A stretch of 64,000 nucleotides of DNA from Bidens hawaiensis (taxonomy: Eukaryota; Streptophyta; Magnoliopsida; Asterales; Asteraceae), in assembly GCA_021521415.1 (NCBI GenBank), contig JAIQDT010000061.1, forward strand, positions 2,666,001 to 2,730,000, in the 5' to 3' direction. Of the stretch, positions 10,906 through 22,968 are shown piece by piece. The translations under genes and the position numbers were made by a program. Positions within the stretch are counted from its first letter, which is position 1, and every line of letters starts with the position of its first letter. A model generated the notes under the pieces. That model was not told the origin of the DNA. It was given only the letters and a program-made list of their open reading frames with translations, and did not search any database.

Positions 10906-12897
10906 ATGTCATCTAATAATAACTCTTCATTCTCCCTCAAGAATATTCTTGAGAAAGAAAAGCTGAATGGCAACAATTTTCTTGAATGGCACCGCAATTT
11001 GGGACTTGTTTTCAAGATGGCAAAGAAGCACTACGTTCTAGATGGACCTGTTCCAACCGAGCCTGAAAACAATACTGTTGCTGCCAGAAAGATTCTTGAC
11101 AAGCAAATAGACAACTATGCTGAAGTCGCGTGCATTATCCTAGCCACCATGTCTTATGAGCTTGCAAAAGGCTTGGAATATTTTGGCGCCTATAAGATGC
11201 CTGAGCAACTCGAGGGCATGTTCTAGAAACAGGCCCGCCAAGAATGCTATGACACCATGAAGCAGCTTATTAGCTGCAGAATGGAATAGGGATCTTCTGT
11301 TGGTGTGTATGTCGTCAAAAAGAAAGGATACATCGAACAGTTAAGGAAACTTTATTATCCCCTATCAGATGAAATGGCAGTGGAATTCATCTTGAACTCT
11401 CTTCCTATCTATTACGACCAATTCATAATTAATTTCAACATGAATGCATGGGTGAAGTAAGTGTTGGAGCTTCATGGTATGCTCAAAATGGCTGAGATGA
11501 ATATTCCCACTAAAACTAATCAAGTTCTAATGGTTCTATCTACTGGTGTCAAGAAACCTAAACCCAAGAACAGGGGTAATAATGGTAAAGGCAATAAAAG
11601 GGTTACTGTTGCTGCCAAGTATGGCACCAAGACTAGCAAGGATGTTTCAAAGGTACCTCCGCCGCCTCTTGAGGAACGCCACTGCTACAAGTGTAACAAA
11701 ATGGGAAACTGGAAGCGTAACTGTCCTGACTATCTTGCTGAGCTTAAAAGGCAGAGGACCAATGGTGAAAACTCCTCTAAAGGTGTTTCCATTTACGTTA
11801 ATGGACTTTTCACTGTCTCTAGAAACACATGGGTATTTGATACCGAATGTGGTTACCACATTGTTAATGTCTTGCAGGAGTTTGAAAATTGGAAGAAGCG
11901 GAAACAAGGTAGAATGGAACTCATCGTTGGTGATGGGAAGAGAGTCCTAGTTATTGCAACTGGCACATATCATTTTGCTTGCCCATCTGGCCTTGTAGTT
12001 ACTTTGAATAACTATTTGTTTACTCCTAGTTTAAACAGAAACGTTATTTCAATTTCTTTTGTATTTGAACAAAGATTTAAGTATGCTTTTAATGGTATTC
12101 CTATTTCTGCCTATTTGAATGATGTCTTTTATTTTGAGGCTAAACCTTGAAATGGTATTTATGAGATTGATATTCAAATAAACAATAATGTATATAATCT
12201 TGCTAAACGTATCAGATTTGGCATCAATAATACATTTCTATGGCATTGCCGACTTGGCCACATAAGCAAGGCACGAATTAAGAGACTCCAATCCAAAGGG
12301 ATTCTTGAATCCATAGGACCGGACTCTTTTGATGACTGTAAATCTTGCTTAGCTGGTAAACTCGCCAAATACTCCTTCACTCACAAGAATAAATGAGCAA
12401 CGGATCTACTAGGACTCATACATACTGATGTTTGCGGCCCCTTCAGAACCATGCCTAGAAATCATGAAAGATACTTAGTTTCTTTTATTGATGATTACAG
12501 TCGATATGCTTATATCTTACGAAACACATGCATGAAACTTTAGAAAAGTTCAAAGAGTTTAAAAACGAAGTGGAAAACCAACTCGAGAAAACTATTAAAA
12601 TGCTTTGATCAGATCGAGGTGGAGAGTATCTCAGCTCAGAATTCATAAATCATCTAAAAGCGCGTTGAATTGTTAAACAACTCACTCCACCCGGCACACC
12701 TCAACATAATGGTGTGAGAGAGAGGAGAAATCGAACCTTGCTGAGCATGGTCCGACCGATGATGTGTAGAACTAACTTGCCTCACTCCTTTTAAAGCTTT
12801 GCCCTTATGACCACTGCCTGCATTTTCAATCTTGCTCCAACTAAAAAGGTAAGCAAAACCCCATATGAGATATGGCATGAGCATAAACCCAAGTTGT
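10906..12897 (+). pseudogene. Copia element D gag-protease-integrase, decayed and truncated
   Basis: Gag opens MSSNNNSSFSLKNILEKEKL and is stopped at 11224-11226. It resumes with further stops. A zinc knuckle lies at about 11683-11724 (CYKCNKMGNWKRNC), with the knuckle His replaced by Asn. The protease triad is changed to D-T-E (VFDTECG, about 11833). The integrase zinc region (LWHCRLGHIS, about 12238) and core (HTDVCGPF, IDDYSRYAYI, SDRGGEYLS, HNGVRERRNRTLL) follow across frameshifts and stops. Homology ends near 12897 in the integrase, so RT, RNase H and the 3' LTR are missing. The copia order, with integrase before RT, distinguishes it from gypsy. It cannot encode a working protein. Confidence 0.85.
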
Positions 12898-13245
12898 CGG
12901 GACTTATATTTTATACCGACACATTGAATTATTATTATGGGTGAAAAATATATTAATATTTTTGGTCTCAACCAGAGGTAGATGGCTTGAAGACCAATAC
13001 ATGCTAGGGTAGTAAAAATAGATCTATTTGTTTATTTGTCTAGTATGAGAGAGGGTGCATATTGAATTTTACGTGAGAATTAGGGTTTTATCACTTAGAG
13101 AGGGAGAGTCTCCGCCTCTGGGATGAGCTCTCCCGGGGTGGGTGATCTTATTGTGTATGTATGAATGCTCTTTGTGCCAATTTTTTGACTAATGAAATCA
13201 TACTGCCACATTTTATGTTTGTGTTTCGATTGCATGTTTGTGTTC
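12898..13245. other. Unassigned stretch between element D and A1
   Basis: No gene or recognised repeat. The integrase homology of D stops at its left edge and the A1 5' LTR starts at its right edge. It contains an imperfect hairpin around GAGAGTCTCCGCCTC / GGGATGAGCTCTCCC. It may be the substituted end of D or flanking DNA. Confidence 0.4.
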
Positions 13246-14285
13246 TGTTGAGTCGGATATTTGCAAAGGAAGATTGGAATATTTTCAACCTCCTCAAGAA
13301 ATCGGCGAAGTTTGGACTACGAGCAAGCTTGGATCATCGAGCATGGTTTACTACCTCGAACATGGTCTTCAAGAAGTTATTTCAGTGAATTATTCTAAGT
13401 GTTGAAGGCTTCGATCAAGCTACACCTCAACGAGCAAGAGTGTTCTTCTATCTAGTACGGATTACTAATCGAGCAAATGAATTGATCATTCTAGTTTCAT
13501 ACAAGTGATCCGAGCACAAGTGATCCAAGCACATTGGTGTCTAGCATGGATGCAATAAGAAGATGCCATATGCTCTAAGTATAGACTTCGAGCATGGTTC
13601 AGTCCTGAGCAAGATTCACATCCGAGCATGCTGAAGATTGCAAAATAAGTTACAAGGCAGGATTGAAGACATCAAGAAGAATATGCTTGCTCGACGGACA
13701 AATTCAAGCAAAGCAAGGACTAGTCAAGAAGAATGAAGCGTGCCAGAGGAGAATATTTTCTATCAGAAAATATTCTAAGTAAAGTATGTTCGAACACTCT
13801 CATTGAGCATACAGTGCATATTGAGTCTGCTCGAGCAAGATAAATCATGCTCGAAGACTACGACACTTATATTTTATTTGTCATTCATTATGTAATAATT
13901 AGGGGATTCTAGAAGGAATGTCAGGGTCTATAAATAGGGTCCTAGGTTTACAATTATTGTATGCGTGGATAGGCATAAAATATGAGAGCACAAACATTCC
14001 AAGGAATATCCTTTTTGTCTCCTCGTACCACTGCCACCTTCACGAAACCCTAGACATTCCTTTCACTGTTACATTAAATGATATATTCAACGTAGTGAAT
14101 ATTTGTCTTTGATATTATTCTTACTGATTATCGATTGTTTTTTCATTTATAGTCATTTTACACCTTCGTTCCCATCTGTTGAATATCTTGATTACGCCGG
14201 GATATTCAATAGGCCTTTGGGTATATTAGATCTGTGTGTTCTTGTCAACGTTTTGAAGGTTTGCACCAGATTTACGGTCCTGACA
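13246..14285 (+). repeat. 5' LTR of A1
   Basis: It starts TGTTGAGTCGG and ends CGGTCCTGACA, 1040 bp. It aligns along its length with the A2 LTRs (1048 bp) and the A3 LTR (1041 bp). The TATA box TATAAATAG is at 13929-13937. It is rich in CGAGCA / TGCTCG words, with a degenerate inverted pair (CTCGAGCAAGAT ... ATGCTCGA) at about 13828-13857. Confidence 0.85.
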
Positions 14286-14287
14286 AA

Positions 14288-14299
14288 TGGTATCAGAGC
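14288..14299 (+). promoter_or_regulatory. Primer-binding site of A1 (iMet tRNA)
   Basis: TGGTATCAGAGC, two bases after the LTR end, is an exact match to the usual plant copia primer site, where initiator-Met tRNA primes minus-strand DNA. Confidence 0.9.
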
Positions 14300-14393
14300 T
14301 TTGGAAGCTCGCTGAATGCCACGGTACTGAAGGTTTATGATAAAGTTTGAAACTTTACAAAGTATTAGTTTGTGAAAGTCCAGATATGGGAAG

Positions 14394-15546
14394 ATGGATG
14401 ATCAATAGGTATCAACAAACAAGATTCCAAGACTAATCGGACAAGAAAATTTCATTAAATGGAAAGTTTTGTTTGAAACTGCGGTCAACTACAATGACCC
14501 AGAGCTGTGGAACTCAATCAGGGATGGAAAATACATTCCCTCCCTCGCATAAAACAACAGTGCCACCATTGAAAGCAAGATGAAGAAGCGAGACGACAAG
14601 GCACTGTCAATGCTGAAATTGGGTCTCTCTTGGGAGATATTGACAAGTGTTAATCATCACAAAACCGCAAAAGAGATGTATGATGCAGTTGTTGACATGT
14701 TTGAGGGAAACACAGAGCTCAGAGACATCAAAAAGAAAAGATTGAAACAGCAGCTGGACCGTTTCAAGTTCAAAGAAGGAGAACGACTAAAGTCAGTGTT
14801 GCAAAGGTTTATGACCATTGTTAATGAAATCAGAACAACTGACTTACAGATTTCTTATTTTCAGCTGAATAAGAAACTGCTATCCTCTTTGTCTGAAGAA
14901 TGGTACACAGCCAACAAGTTTATTAAAGAGAAGGCTAATTTTCCCAACTTCAAGTTGGATGATATCTTAGCATTTCTAAAGGGGTGCTGAGCATGAGATG
15001 ATCGAAAACAACATGATAAGAGAAGAGAGGCCTAGCTTCCCAGTGACAAATTCTTTAGTGGAACCTATGTGAAATCTCACTCTTAAGTCTCAGCAACAGC
15101 CGATAGTGGAAGAGCCGTCTGAATCAGGCTCAATGTGTGGAGGAAGCCAAGCAAGGTTTAATGTCCAAATGATTGAAGATGATACTGCTTCTACGGCCAG
15201 TGGACACCCTCCTTACATACATAATAACTCAAGTCATGGAATAGATTATCAAGCATTATTCTCCATGTTTACTGATTCCTGCCATGCCTTTGTTGCAAAG
15301 AATCTGATTAACACAAGTATAGTGCAGGAAGACCTTGAAAAGATAGGTTTGGATGATCTTGAGGATATGGATATTATAAAGTGGCAAGCTGCAATTTTGG
15401 CAGTCAGAAGCAAAAGGCTGTACAACAGGACTGGGAGATCATCTTTCTCAGGACCCAACGACCGGACTGGATTTGACAAGTCTAAAGCCATTTGTTACAA
15501 TTACCAACAGCTAGGGCACTTTGCCAAGGAATGTAATCAACCAATG
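14394..15546 (+). pseudogene. A1 gag, capsid part and first zinc knuckle (broken)
   Basis: This is the structural protein that would package the element RNA. The likely start is ATGGATGATC at 14394, in frame with the long stretch 14580-14990, which matches the plant copia gag (UBN2-type) fold, for example LTSVNHHKTAKEMYDAVVDM and LKQQLDRFKFKEGERLKSV. Stops fall at 14406, about 14551 and 14988, with a further frame break before 15106. The knuckle at about 15493-15534 reads CYNYQQLGHFAKEC, so its second Cys is Tyr. The frame is cut after CNQPM by the gypsy LTR at 15547 and continues at 18667. Confidence 0.85.
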
Positions 15547-16416
15547 TGTCACACCTAGTTGAGCGAATTGCGGAAGTGTAAAACGGAAATGTAACTGACA
15601 CCTCTGGTATCAACCACATTGTTTATAAAGAACAATACAAACTAGTTTACAATATTTTACATCGATCTAACTTTGTTTACAACTAGGTGATACAAACTAA
15701 ATCCAGCCCGTTAAACGGATTTACTTCCAAATAGCACACTTGCATCAATTCACCCAGCATTGATCGCAAGTCAAACACGTATCACATTGACTTTCTAATC
15801 CAATCTAGTGCTTGAAAAACATGTTAAAACGGGTCAACTATAAGTAGTTAGTGAGTTTCACAAGTTTCAAGAAATCGATTGTGCGTACAACAATCACAGT
15901 TTGTAAATACGCAAATATGTATGTATGTGCGTTCACAAGTACATTTATTTGTATGTTTATGATGTAATTATGCTAAGCTACAGTGAAGCCTTGACTATTT
16001 GTGCTGCGTGCATCCATTTCCCACGCTCAATCAACAACTGTGGCCCCCTTTCCGCCAACAACATTCCCCGAGTAGCTATGTCTAACACTACATAGCGTGT
16101 TTGTATAATTATGGTCATGTGAAAATGGGATAATGTCTTAGCAAACCGTGCTGGCTTCGTCTGGGTTTGTCAAATCAATAGTACTATTCACAAGCCACCG
16201 GCTCGAAGTTAATCACTATGTTAGTGGGGAATTTCGTGTGTTAGCACTTAGATAATTCCCATCATCAAACAGTTCAGAATATATATAGATATGTATCAAC
16301 ATGTTTTTCACCCCAAAAGTTCATAAAAGCAGTTTAAAAATGGGGTCATGAAACTCACAGTTTAATCAGTAATCAGTAGTGCGGCAGTTCAGGGTTTGCT
16401 CGACCCGTAATCACTA

Positions 16417-16485
16417 GTCCCTATAATAATATTAATATTTTAATATTATAATAATATTAATATTATAATATTATCATAATCTCAA
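16417..16485. repeat. AT-rich self-complementary tract in family G LTR
   Basis: The tract is built from ATAATATTAATATTTTAATA-like words that are their own reverse complement, so it could form a cruciform or hairpin. A matching tract lies at about 25655-25700 in the other G copy. Confidence 0.7.
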
Positions 16486-18035
16486 TACTAAACTGGCTTG
16501 TATATCTAATCTGGGTATAACTAGAACGCCCAGAAAGTGTCAATAGGTTTAGGTTGTGATGTTGTTCAATGTCTAATATTAAAAATCGAACTTGGCTCAG
16601 TTTCCCCGTTCTCCCAGCTGGGCCAAGTTGTTCGTTTATGCGTTCAGAAAACAGTTATGGGGATGTAAGCTTGGGTAAATGTGTTGGTCGATAAAATGAT
16701 TAAGTTATAAAAAAAATCACCCATTGGGGTTCCGGATTCGCTGCGGGGCCTGTTTCCCTTTATTCAGTTTGATTTGAGAAGAAACGCGCACAATCTATCC
16801 AGATTGTCCAGGTTTCTCATAGAAAGTTTGTTTTTTACTTAATTAATCCAAAAATATGATTTTTGATCACTCTTGGTGTTCTGATATTCCTTTAGGTTTG
16901 TTAATCACGAACTTGCCGGTTTTATTAGAATTGAATTTATTTAATTTTTAAATTAGCATAATTAATTAACCGTTAATCATTAAATTATGAAAATTTAGAC
17001 ACTTATCAAATAAAATATGTATATTTTTATAAAACTATTTCTGGAATCAATTACTAATTTAATAATTTATAAAAATTAATTTTACCTGCTATATTTAGCC
17101 TGAAAATCGTCCGTTTATCCCAAACAATTTTCAAAAATTCCAAAAAATTACTTGGATACTCAACTTATATCCAAAAATCATCTGTATCAATTCTAGAATG
17201 TAACAACCTTGTTCAGTATTCTTTTCGGGCCAAATTCGGCAATAAAAACTCATATGAACGCAATTGCACAAAACACACTTAGTCTTTTCCAAATGATTCC
17301 TAATTTCATACGTGATCAAAATATACCAAATCTGAGTTTCCTACAAAATTTCATAATTTTAAAGCCTTTTAACTATTTTTCCCAAATAAACGTTCCAATT
17401 TGCTAATAAATTCGCCAAATATTCTCGAATGGTCAAAAAATTACCAAATTTGGATAGGGACTTAATGATATGGTCCCTGATGTCCCTACAAAATTTCAAG
17501 ATCTAAAAATATGCAAATCACAACCTTAGCCTAAATAGCCCATAAACGAGTGATTCGATATAACCTTTGCGGTTTTGGTTCGTTTTTGTCTTTCTAATCA
17601 ACTTTTCAAGCTCTTGTGCTTCTATGCAGGCTAGATACAGGTTCTATATTACACACCAAGCAAGTTTCAACCAAACAGCCCCTTAACTTAGGGTTTCGGT
17701 TAGGGTATAAAACCGAACTTTTTAACTGTAAAAATGCCGTTTAAACCCTCTAATCCGTGTTTATGGCCAAAAAACTATCAAACCAGGTTCCTTACCATGT
17801 GTATGATCAAAACATGTTTATGGACCATTTTTAGGATTTTTACATGGTTAGGAATGACTTTTGGCAATTAAACCATGTTTATATGATATTAAACATAATT
17901 AAATCAAGTTAAAAATGATTTATTTAATTAAATTACCTAGGGTTCTTGAGTTTTGGTGAAGAAGAAAGGGTTTTCCAGAAGTTGGCTCAAGGTTTGATGT
18001 CCAAAATATCTTTACTTGTTTATATATTAAAAGAC

Positions 18036-18083
<48 letters not shown>
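18036..18083. repeat. (ATA)n microsatellite, about 16 units
   Basis: A pure ATA/TAA trinucleotide run of 48 bp inside the solo LTR. It is absent from the sister LTR, where the matching place (about 24064-24076) has a C-run instead. It produces a spurious poly-Ile reading frame. Confidence 0.9.
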
Positions 18084-18666
18084 GAAAGTGTTTTTAGTCC
18101 ACTTTGGTGGGCTTGGGCTTGTTGGACCCATTTGGGCCCAATTTGTCCTATTAGTCTCGTTTTGCATGCCCAAACATGAAATCCCGAGTCCAGGTTTAGT
18201 TCGAGTTCGGTTTTTGACGCGAAAGATATATCAGGAGCGTCAAATAGTGCGAAAACGAGTGTTTTTCGGCTATTTTTGTGTAAATTTATAAAAACATATT
18301 ATACGTTTGTAAAATTCAAAAATATTTTCACGGATCACTTAAAACATTTCAAATAAGTGTTTGGTAAGTCTTTTTCGGCTTAATGGATGATAAAATGCTT
18401 GGTTTGTAACTATCTTTCGCGTTTAAATCTATAGCGGGTAGTTAAACGAGCATGTTTTTGTTTAACTTGTTTGCTATCGAACTAAGGCCATAAAACTAAT
18501 ATATTAGTTTATATAAATCGTATATCACTTATAGATGGCTCCCCGAGATATCTAGGTCCTAACCTGACCCGTTTGGTTATCCGGTCGTTCGTTACGCAAT
18601 AAGCGGTTAAACGCTTATTTGATTTGTAAATACCGAGGTGTATCCAGTTTTGTCACGAATGTCACA

Positions 18667-20702
18667 CAAAGCAATTTGGTAATTAGGTGAATCAAAACTA
18701 GTTCTACCAGAACCAGCATAAAAATTACCAAGGGACTCAACAGAGAAACCAGCTAGTTAATCAAAATCCCTATCATAATCATAACAGACCCCAGCAACAA
18801 CAGATTCATACACAACAAAGAAACAATCTGCTTCAAATTCAGGGCAATCAAAACAGAGAAAATGCCAATGATGTGAATCAAGCTAGAGATCAAGGAAACG
18901 TTGCAGTGACTATGGTACAACAAGATGGGGAGTTTGACTGGATCAACCATGTAGCTGATATAGAAAAAGCCAATGTTGCATTCATGGCTAAGGTGCAGGA
19001 GAAAGGAGAAACTGCATGATCACAGGTACAATCTGAACCCTCTATTTCTGATCTTCTTTTAAAAATTGATGAGCTTAACAAGGAGATTGGAAAGTGAAAA
19101 TCTGAATGTGGAAGGAAGGAGGCCTTTCTATATGTCTATGAGACAAGTGAAGCCACATATGAAAATCAGATTAAAAGTTTAGAGGAAGACTGTATGCAAG
19201 CCTACATGACTCAATCAAAGATGACTGTTGAAATAGAAGGTCCGAAAAGGATGTATACCGAAGAGAAGCTCAAGAATTCTGAGTTGCTAATTCAAATGGA
19301 TTCTTTAAAGAACCTTGTATCAACCGGCAACATAGTGGGATATGTTGAGAAGATGACCCCCTGAAGAGAAATACAAGAAGGTACCACCACCTTTTTGTGA
19401 TAAATATCCACTAAATGTGGACAAAGAAAGCAGAAATGAATATTTAAAGCAATTTAAGAGTTTATTTGAGGATAAACAGGAGTTTGTAAAGATATATGAA
19501 AATGTGACTGTGAGCAGTGAAGGAGAGTTTGTTATAAAGGAGACTACTGTGTCAAATGAAAAGGAAGGAGAAAAGGTTGATGGAAAGAAGAAATGGAGTG
19601 AATATTCCAGTGAAGGAAGCACCTGTAGTTGCAGAAGTGACAGATCTTCAGATGACCAGAAGAGGAACAGGAAGACTTCAAAGAAGAAGAACAGTGAACA
19701 AATACCAAGGTTACCAAAAACAACACCTAAATTGAAGAAGCATTATGATAAAATGAGGAGAGAACACAAGGTATTTGACATATGTGAAAGGCCTCGGTCA
19801 AAGAACAAGAACAATAAATCAGAAAGCTACTCATATGATCAACATCCTCCCATTTATCCAGTGCTTTCCAACATTGAGCTTTTTAACATTGGAGATGTTG
19901 AATATGTTCTAATGAGAAGGTATATAGCTGATCAAGGAGCAAGCTCCTCAAGCACTCCAACTAAACTGAAGAAGATCAACTTTGTCAAAGAGAAGTACCC
20001 TCAAGTGTCTGATGTGAACAAGCCAATCAAAATGGATTTCACCAATTCTCAATGTCCAAAGACCTCTTTAGGTTTTGACTTTCCAAAGCCCAGTGACAGA
20101 ATCAAGGACAAACAAATGCTTGAAGATATGGGAAGCTTTGCTAGAGTATGGTGTAAGAAGTGTGATGCCTATGGACATCACACTGATTCATGTTGGGTAG
20201 TGGAAGAAACATTTGAAGTACCTGACATTGTCTGTGGATTTGACATGAAAAGATACAAGGAAATGTATGAAAGGTATTTGAATGGATAAAAGAATCCATA
20301 TGATGATGAGGATCATAGGTTGACATTAGAAAAGAGGTTGAAGTCTGTTGCGAGGTTTAATGAAGAATCAAAGGCATCAGACAAGACTGTCAAGGGAACA
20401 GGTCAAGTGACACAGGAAAATCAAAGATGAGAACCGGTGTTCTGAATGGAGATGAAAATTTTCTCCGGAAAAAAGAATTTGAGCCAAAGGGATATCAATG
20501 GAAGACTAAACAAGAAATAAGCAACTGGAAAGACTGTGTGATTGACAAAATAGAAGAAAGCATCAAGTCACCAGTTGAATCTCAACCTGATTCAGATGAA
20601 TCATGTGAAACAATATATGAAGATCCAGTTCTAACTCCTGTTGAAGCTCAAATTGACACTGACTTACAAAATGATACAGTTTGTAGATTAGAATGTAACT
20701 GA
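18667..20702 (+). pseudogene. A1 gag, C-terminal part (coiled coil, second Cys/His motif)
   Basis: This is the continuation of A1 gag after the solo LTR. A Gln/Asn-rich linker (18667-18880) leads to a heptad-rich region, about 18950-19370, that matches A2 gag (KANVAFMAK, STGNIVG). A lysine-rich stretch follows at 19417-20289 (NEYLKQFKSLFEDKQEF) and ends with a CX2C...HX4C motif (WCKKCDAYGHHTDSC, about 20151). The acidic tail 20427-20702 ends at a TGA (20700-20702) just before pol. Stops and frame changes at about 19017, 19363, 20287 and 20428 break it. The long C-terminal extension of gag is typical of Sirevirus-type copia elements. Confidence 0.8.
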
Positions 20703-21868
20703 TCTTTGTGTGAATATGTATGTAGGAACAGTCCCTAAATGGAAATGATATATGGTACATGGATAGTGGATGTTCCTGGCATATGACCTGTGGCAGGGAA
20801 GCACTTGTGCATTGTAAAAGAAAGTTTGAAGGACCAGTTACCTTTGTGAGTGATGAGAATGGAGGAAAAATTGTTGGAAGAGGCACTCCTACAAATGGAA
20901 AAGTATATTTTGAGAATGTGCTGCATCTTGAAGGACTAAAATATAATTTACACAAAATTTCTCAAGTATGTGATAAAGGATACAAGGTTGCCTTCAATGA
21001 TGAACATTGCTTAATCCGGAAGCCTGAATTTGTCATTCCACCAGAAATGATAATGATGATGGCTCCAAGAAATGAGAACCTCTTTAAGCTGAGAATAAAA
21101 AATGCAATCTCTAGAGGTGGCTCATGCTTTGTTTCTAAAGCCACTGATAATGAAACAAAACTGTGGCATAGGAAGATGTGCCATTTCAATCTCAAAAATA
21201 TGAATAAACTGGTGAAAGGTGAGCATGTTGTGGGACTTCCTACTAGAGAGTTCAAATTAGAAGAAAAATTATCCTCATGTCTCAAAGGAAAACAACATAA
21301 ATCCTCACATAAGAGAAAACTGATAAATTCAATTGATGAGGTGCTGGAATTACTTCACATGGATCTGTTTGGTCCTGTAAGTGTTCCAAGCATGGGGAAG
21401 AAGAGATTCTGCCTAGTGATAACTGATGATTTTTCCAGGTTTACATGGGTCTTCTTTATGGGAAGTAAGGAGGAGACTCCAGAGTTAATCAAGGCTTATG
21501 TACTGAAAATGGAAAATTAGCCTGACAAGAAGGTGAAAGTAATTAGAAGTGACAATGGATCAGAATTCAAGAATGGAATGATGGAAGAATTCTGCAATTC
21601 AAAAGGAATCTTTCAACAATATAGTGCTCCGAACCCCTTAGCAGAATGATGTTGCAGAAAGAAGAAACAGAACACTAATTGAAGCTGCAAGAACCATGAT
21701 AGCTGATGCAAACTTACCTGTGACATTCTGGGCAGAAGCTATCAACACTGCAAGCTATGTGCAGAACAGGGTTCTTTTGAACAAAACTCACAACAAGACT
21801 CCATATGAGATAATCTTTAAAAGAAATCCTTATTTGAAGTTCTTGAAGCCATTAATTTGGATGTAAAT
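20703..21868 (+). pseudogene. A1 protease and integrase, cut by A2
   Basis: The protease active site DSGCSWHMTC is at about 20762. The GAG-pre-integrase/zinc region has KLWHRKMCHFN (about 21161) and a weakened second Cys pair (SSCLKGKQ). The integrase core carries the first Asp in [10 protein letters not shown] (about 21350) and the second in SDNGSEFK (21550), with a stop at 21518 and a frameshift near 21630. The frame KRNPYLKFLKP ends where A2 begins. The missing continuation is present at 39539-39687. An acceptor-like ...TGTAG|GAACAG lies at 20721-20731, between the gag stop and protease. Confidence 0.85.
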
Positions 21869-22448
21869 TGTTGGGTCGGATTTTCTATAAGGAAGATTGG
21901 AACCTTCTCAACCTCCTCAGAAACGGCTAAGTATGGAATTCGAGCAAGCCCAGACGATCGAGCATGGTTTTTACTACTTTGAGCAAGGTTCTGAACCTTA
22001 AATGGTTGATTCTTCTAAGTGTTAAAGGCTTTGAGCAAGCTACACTTCAACGAGCAAGAGTATTCTTCTATCGAGCATGGATTGCCAATCGAGCAAACAG
22101 CTTGATCATACAAGTTCTAACCAAGTGTTACGAGCACAGCATGATCGAGCACATGGGGACGAGCATGGATGCAATAAGACGATGTCACGTGAATCAAAGC
22201 AAAGACTTCGAGCACAGTTCAGTTACCGAGCAAGATTTACATCTGAGAATGCTAAAGATTGCTGAAGAAGAAAAGCTGAAGACATCAAGAAGAATGAGCT
22301 TGCTCGATGGACTTATTCGAGCAAAGTTTGAACAAGTCAAGAGGAACGAAGCTTACTCAAAGGGAATATGTATTCTTCGAAAGAGAATATATTCCAAGTA
22401 AAGTCTGCTCGAGGACATTCACCGAGCACACCTAATATAGGAAGTTTA

Positions 22449-22476
22449 CTCGAGCAAGGTATGTACCTTGCTCGAG
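22449..22476. promoter_or_regulatory. Perfect 28-bp palindrome upstream of LTR TATA box
   Basis: CTCGAGCAAGGTA, a TG spacer, then TACCTTGCTCGAG: 13-bp arms with no mismatch. The 3' LTR has one change in an arm (about 39066-39093). The A3 LTR has CTCGAGCAAGGTA / ATCTTGCTCGAG at 40125-40152. Sirevirus LTRs are known for palindromic repeats upstream of the promoter; this could be a dimeric protein-binding site, which is inference. Confidence 0.8.
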
Positions 22477-22548
22477 GACTGTAACACTTGTATTTGATTT
22501 GTCTTTCATTATGTAATGATTAGGACTTCTAGAAGGAATGTCAGGGTC

Positions 22549-22557
22549 TATAAATAG
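22549..22557 (+). promoter_or_regulatory. LTR TATA box of A2
   Basis: TATAAATAG in the context GGGTCTATAAATAG, conserved in all four LTRs of the family (13929-13937, 39166-39174, and 40054-40062 on the minus strand). It probably drives the genomic RNA. Confidence 0.8.
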
Positions 22558-22918
22558 ACGTCCTAGGATACCTTTTAGGGCACGGATTTTCCAGACGGAA
22601 TACAAGCTGGCACGCACTGATTACGAAAAACATTCCATTTTTTTGTCGTACAATAGCCGCCGCCGTCACACAAAACCCTAGACATTCCATTCACTATTTC
22701 ATTAATGAATCATTAAATATAGTGAATCTTTGTCTCTGAAATAGAATTTACTGATTATCATTTACTGTTTTGTGTTTGATCATTGTTCACAATCCTTCAT
22801 TCCCAATCATTGGATATCCTGATTCCACCGGGATATTCAATCGGTCTTTAAGTATTCGAGTCGGTGTGTTCTTGTCGAACCTTTGCTAAGGTTTCACCCG
22901 ACTCACGGTCCTGACAAG

Positions 22919-22930
22919 TGGTATCAGAGC
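22919..22930 (+). promoter_or_regulatory. Primer-binding site of A2 (iMet tRNA)
   Basis: TGGTATCAGAGC, two bases after the LTR end. Confidence 0.92.
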
Positions 22931-22968
22931 ATGAGTAAGCTCACGGAAGACCACGGGACTGAGGGTTT

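Larger units (their letters stand above)
15547..18666 (-). mobile_element. Solo gypsy LTR (family G), 3120 bp, in A1 gag
   Basis: On the plus strand it opens TGTCACACC (15547) and closes AATGTCACA (18666). It aligns in reverse with the solo LTR 23497-26549 at both ends and throughout, including ACTTGGCTCAG, the AT-palindrome region and the microsatellite region. The sense strand is minus, judged from the GTGAGTTTCACAAG block near 15851. Flanks are CAATG (15542-15546) and CAAAG (18667-18671), a 5-bp duplication with one mismatch. Removing it rejoins A1 gag. It has no coding sequence; the short frames inside it are artefacts. Confidence 0.85.
21869..22916 (+). repeat. 5' LTR of A2
   Basis: It starts TGTTGGGTCGG and ends CGGTCCTGACA. 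The TATA box TATAAATAG is at 22549-22557. About 70-100 bp upstream of it lies a perfect 28-bp palindrome (22449-22476). The U3 part carries more than fifteen CGAGCA words. The long open frame at 21964-22401 is LTR sequence, not a gene; it recurs, also spuriously, in the 3' LTR. Confidence 0.92.

Noticed and set aside
12898..13245. Possible host gene 3' region between D and A1
   Set aside because: No coding sequence, splice pattern or poly-A signal convincing enough to claim a gene.
14288..14299. tRNA genes suggested by TGGTATCAGAGC sites
   Set aside because: These are reverse-transcription primer sites next to LTRs; no cloverleaf is present.
17946..18179. A frame with a poly-Ile run
   Set aside because: It is translation of the ATA microsatellite inside a solo LTR.
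21964..22401. A 145-codon frame, recurring at 38581-38886
   Set aside because: It is LTR U3 sequence. The recurrence comes from LTR duplication, and the copy in the 3' LTR is shortened by a stop.
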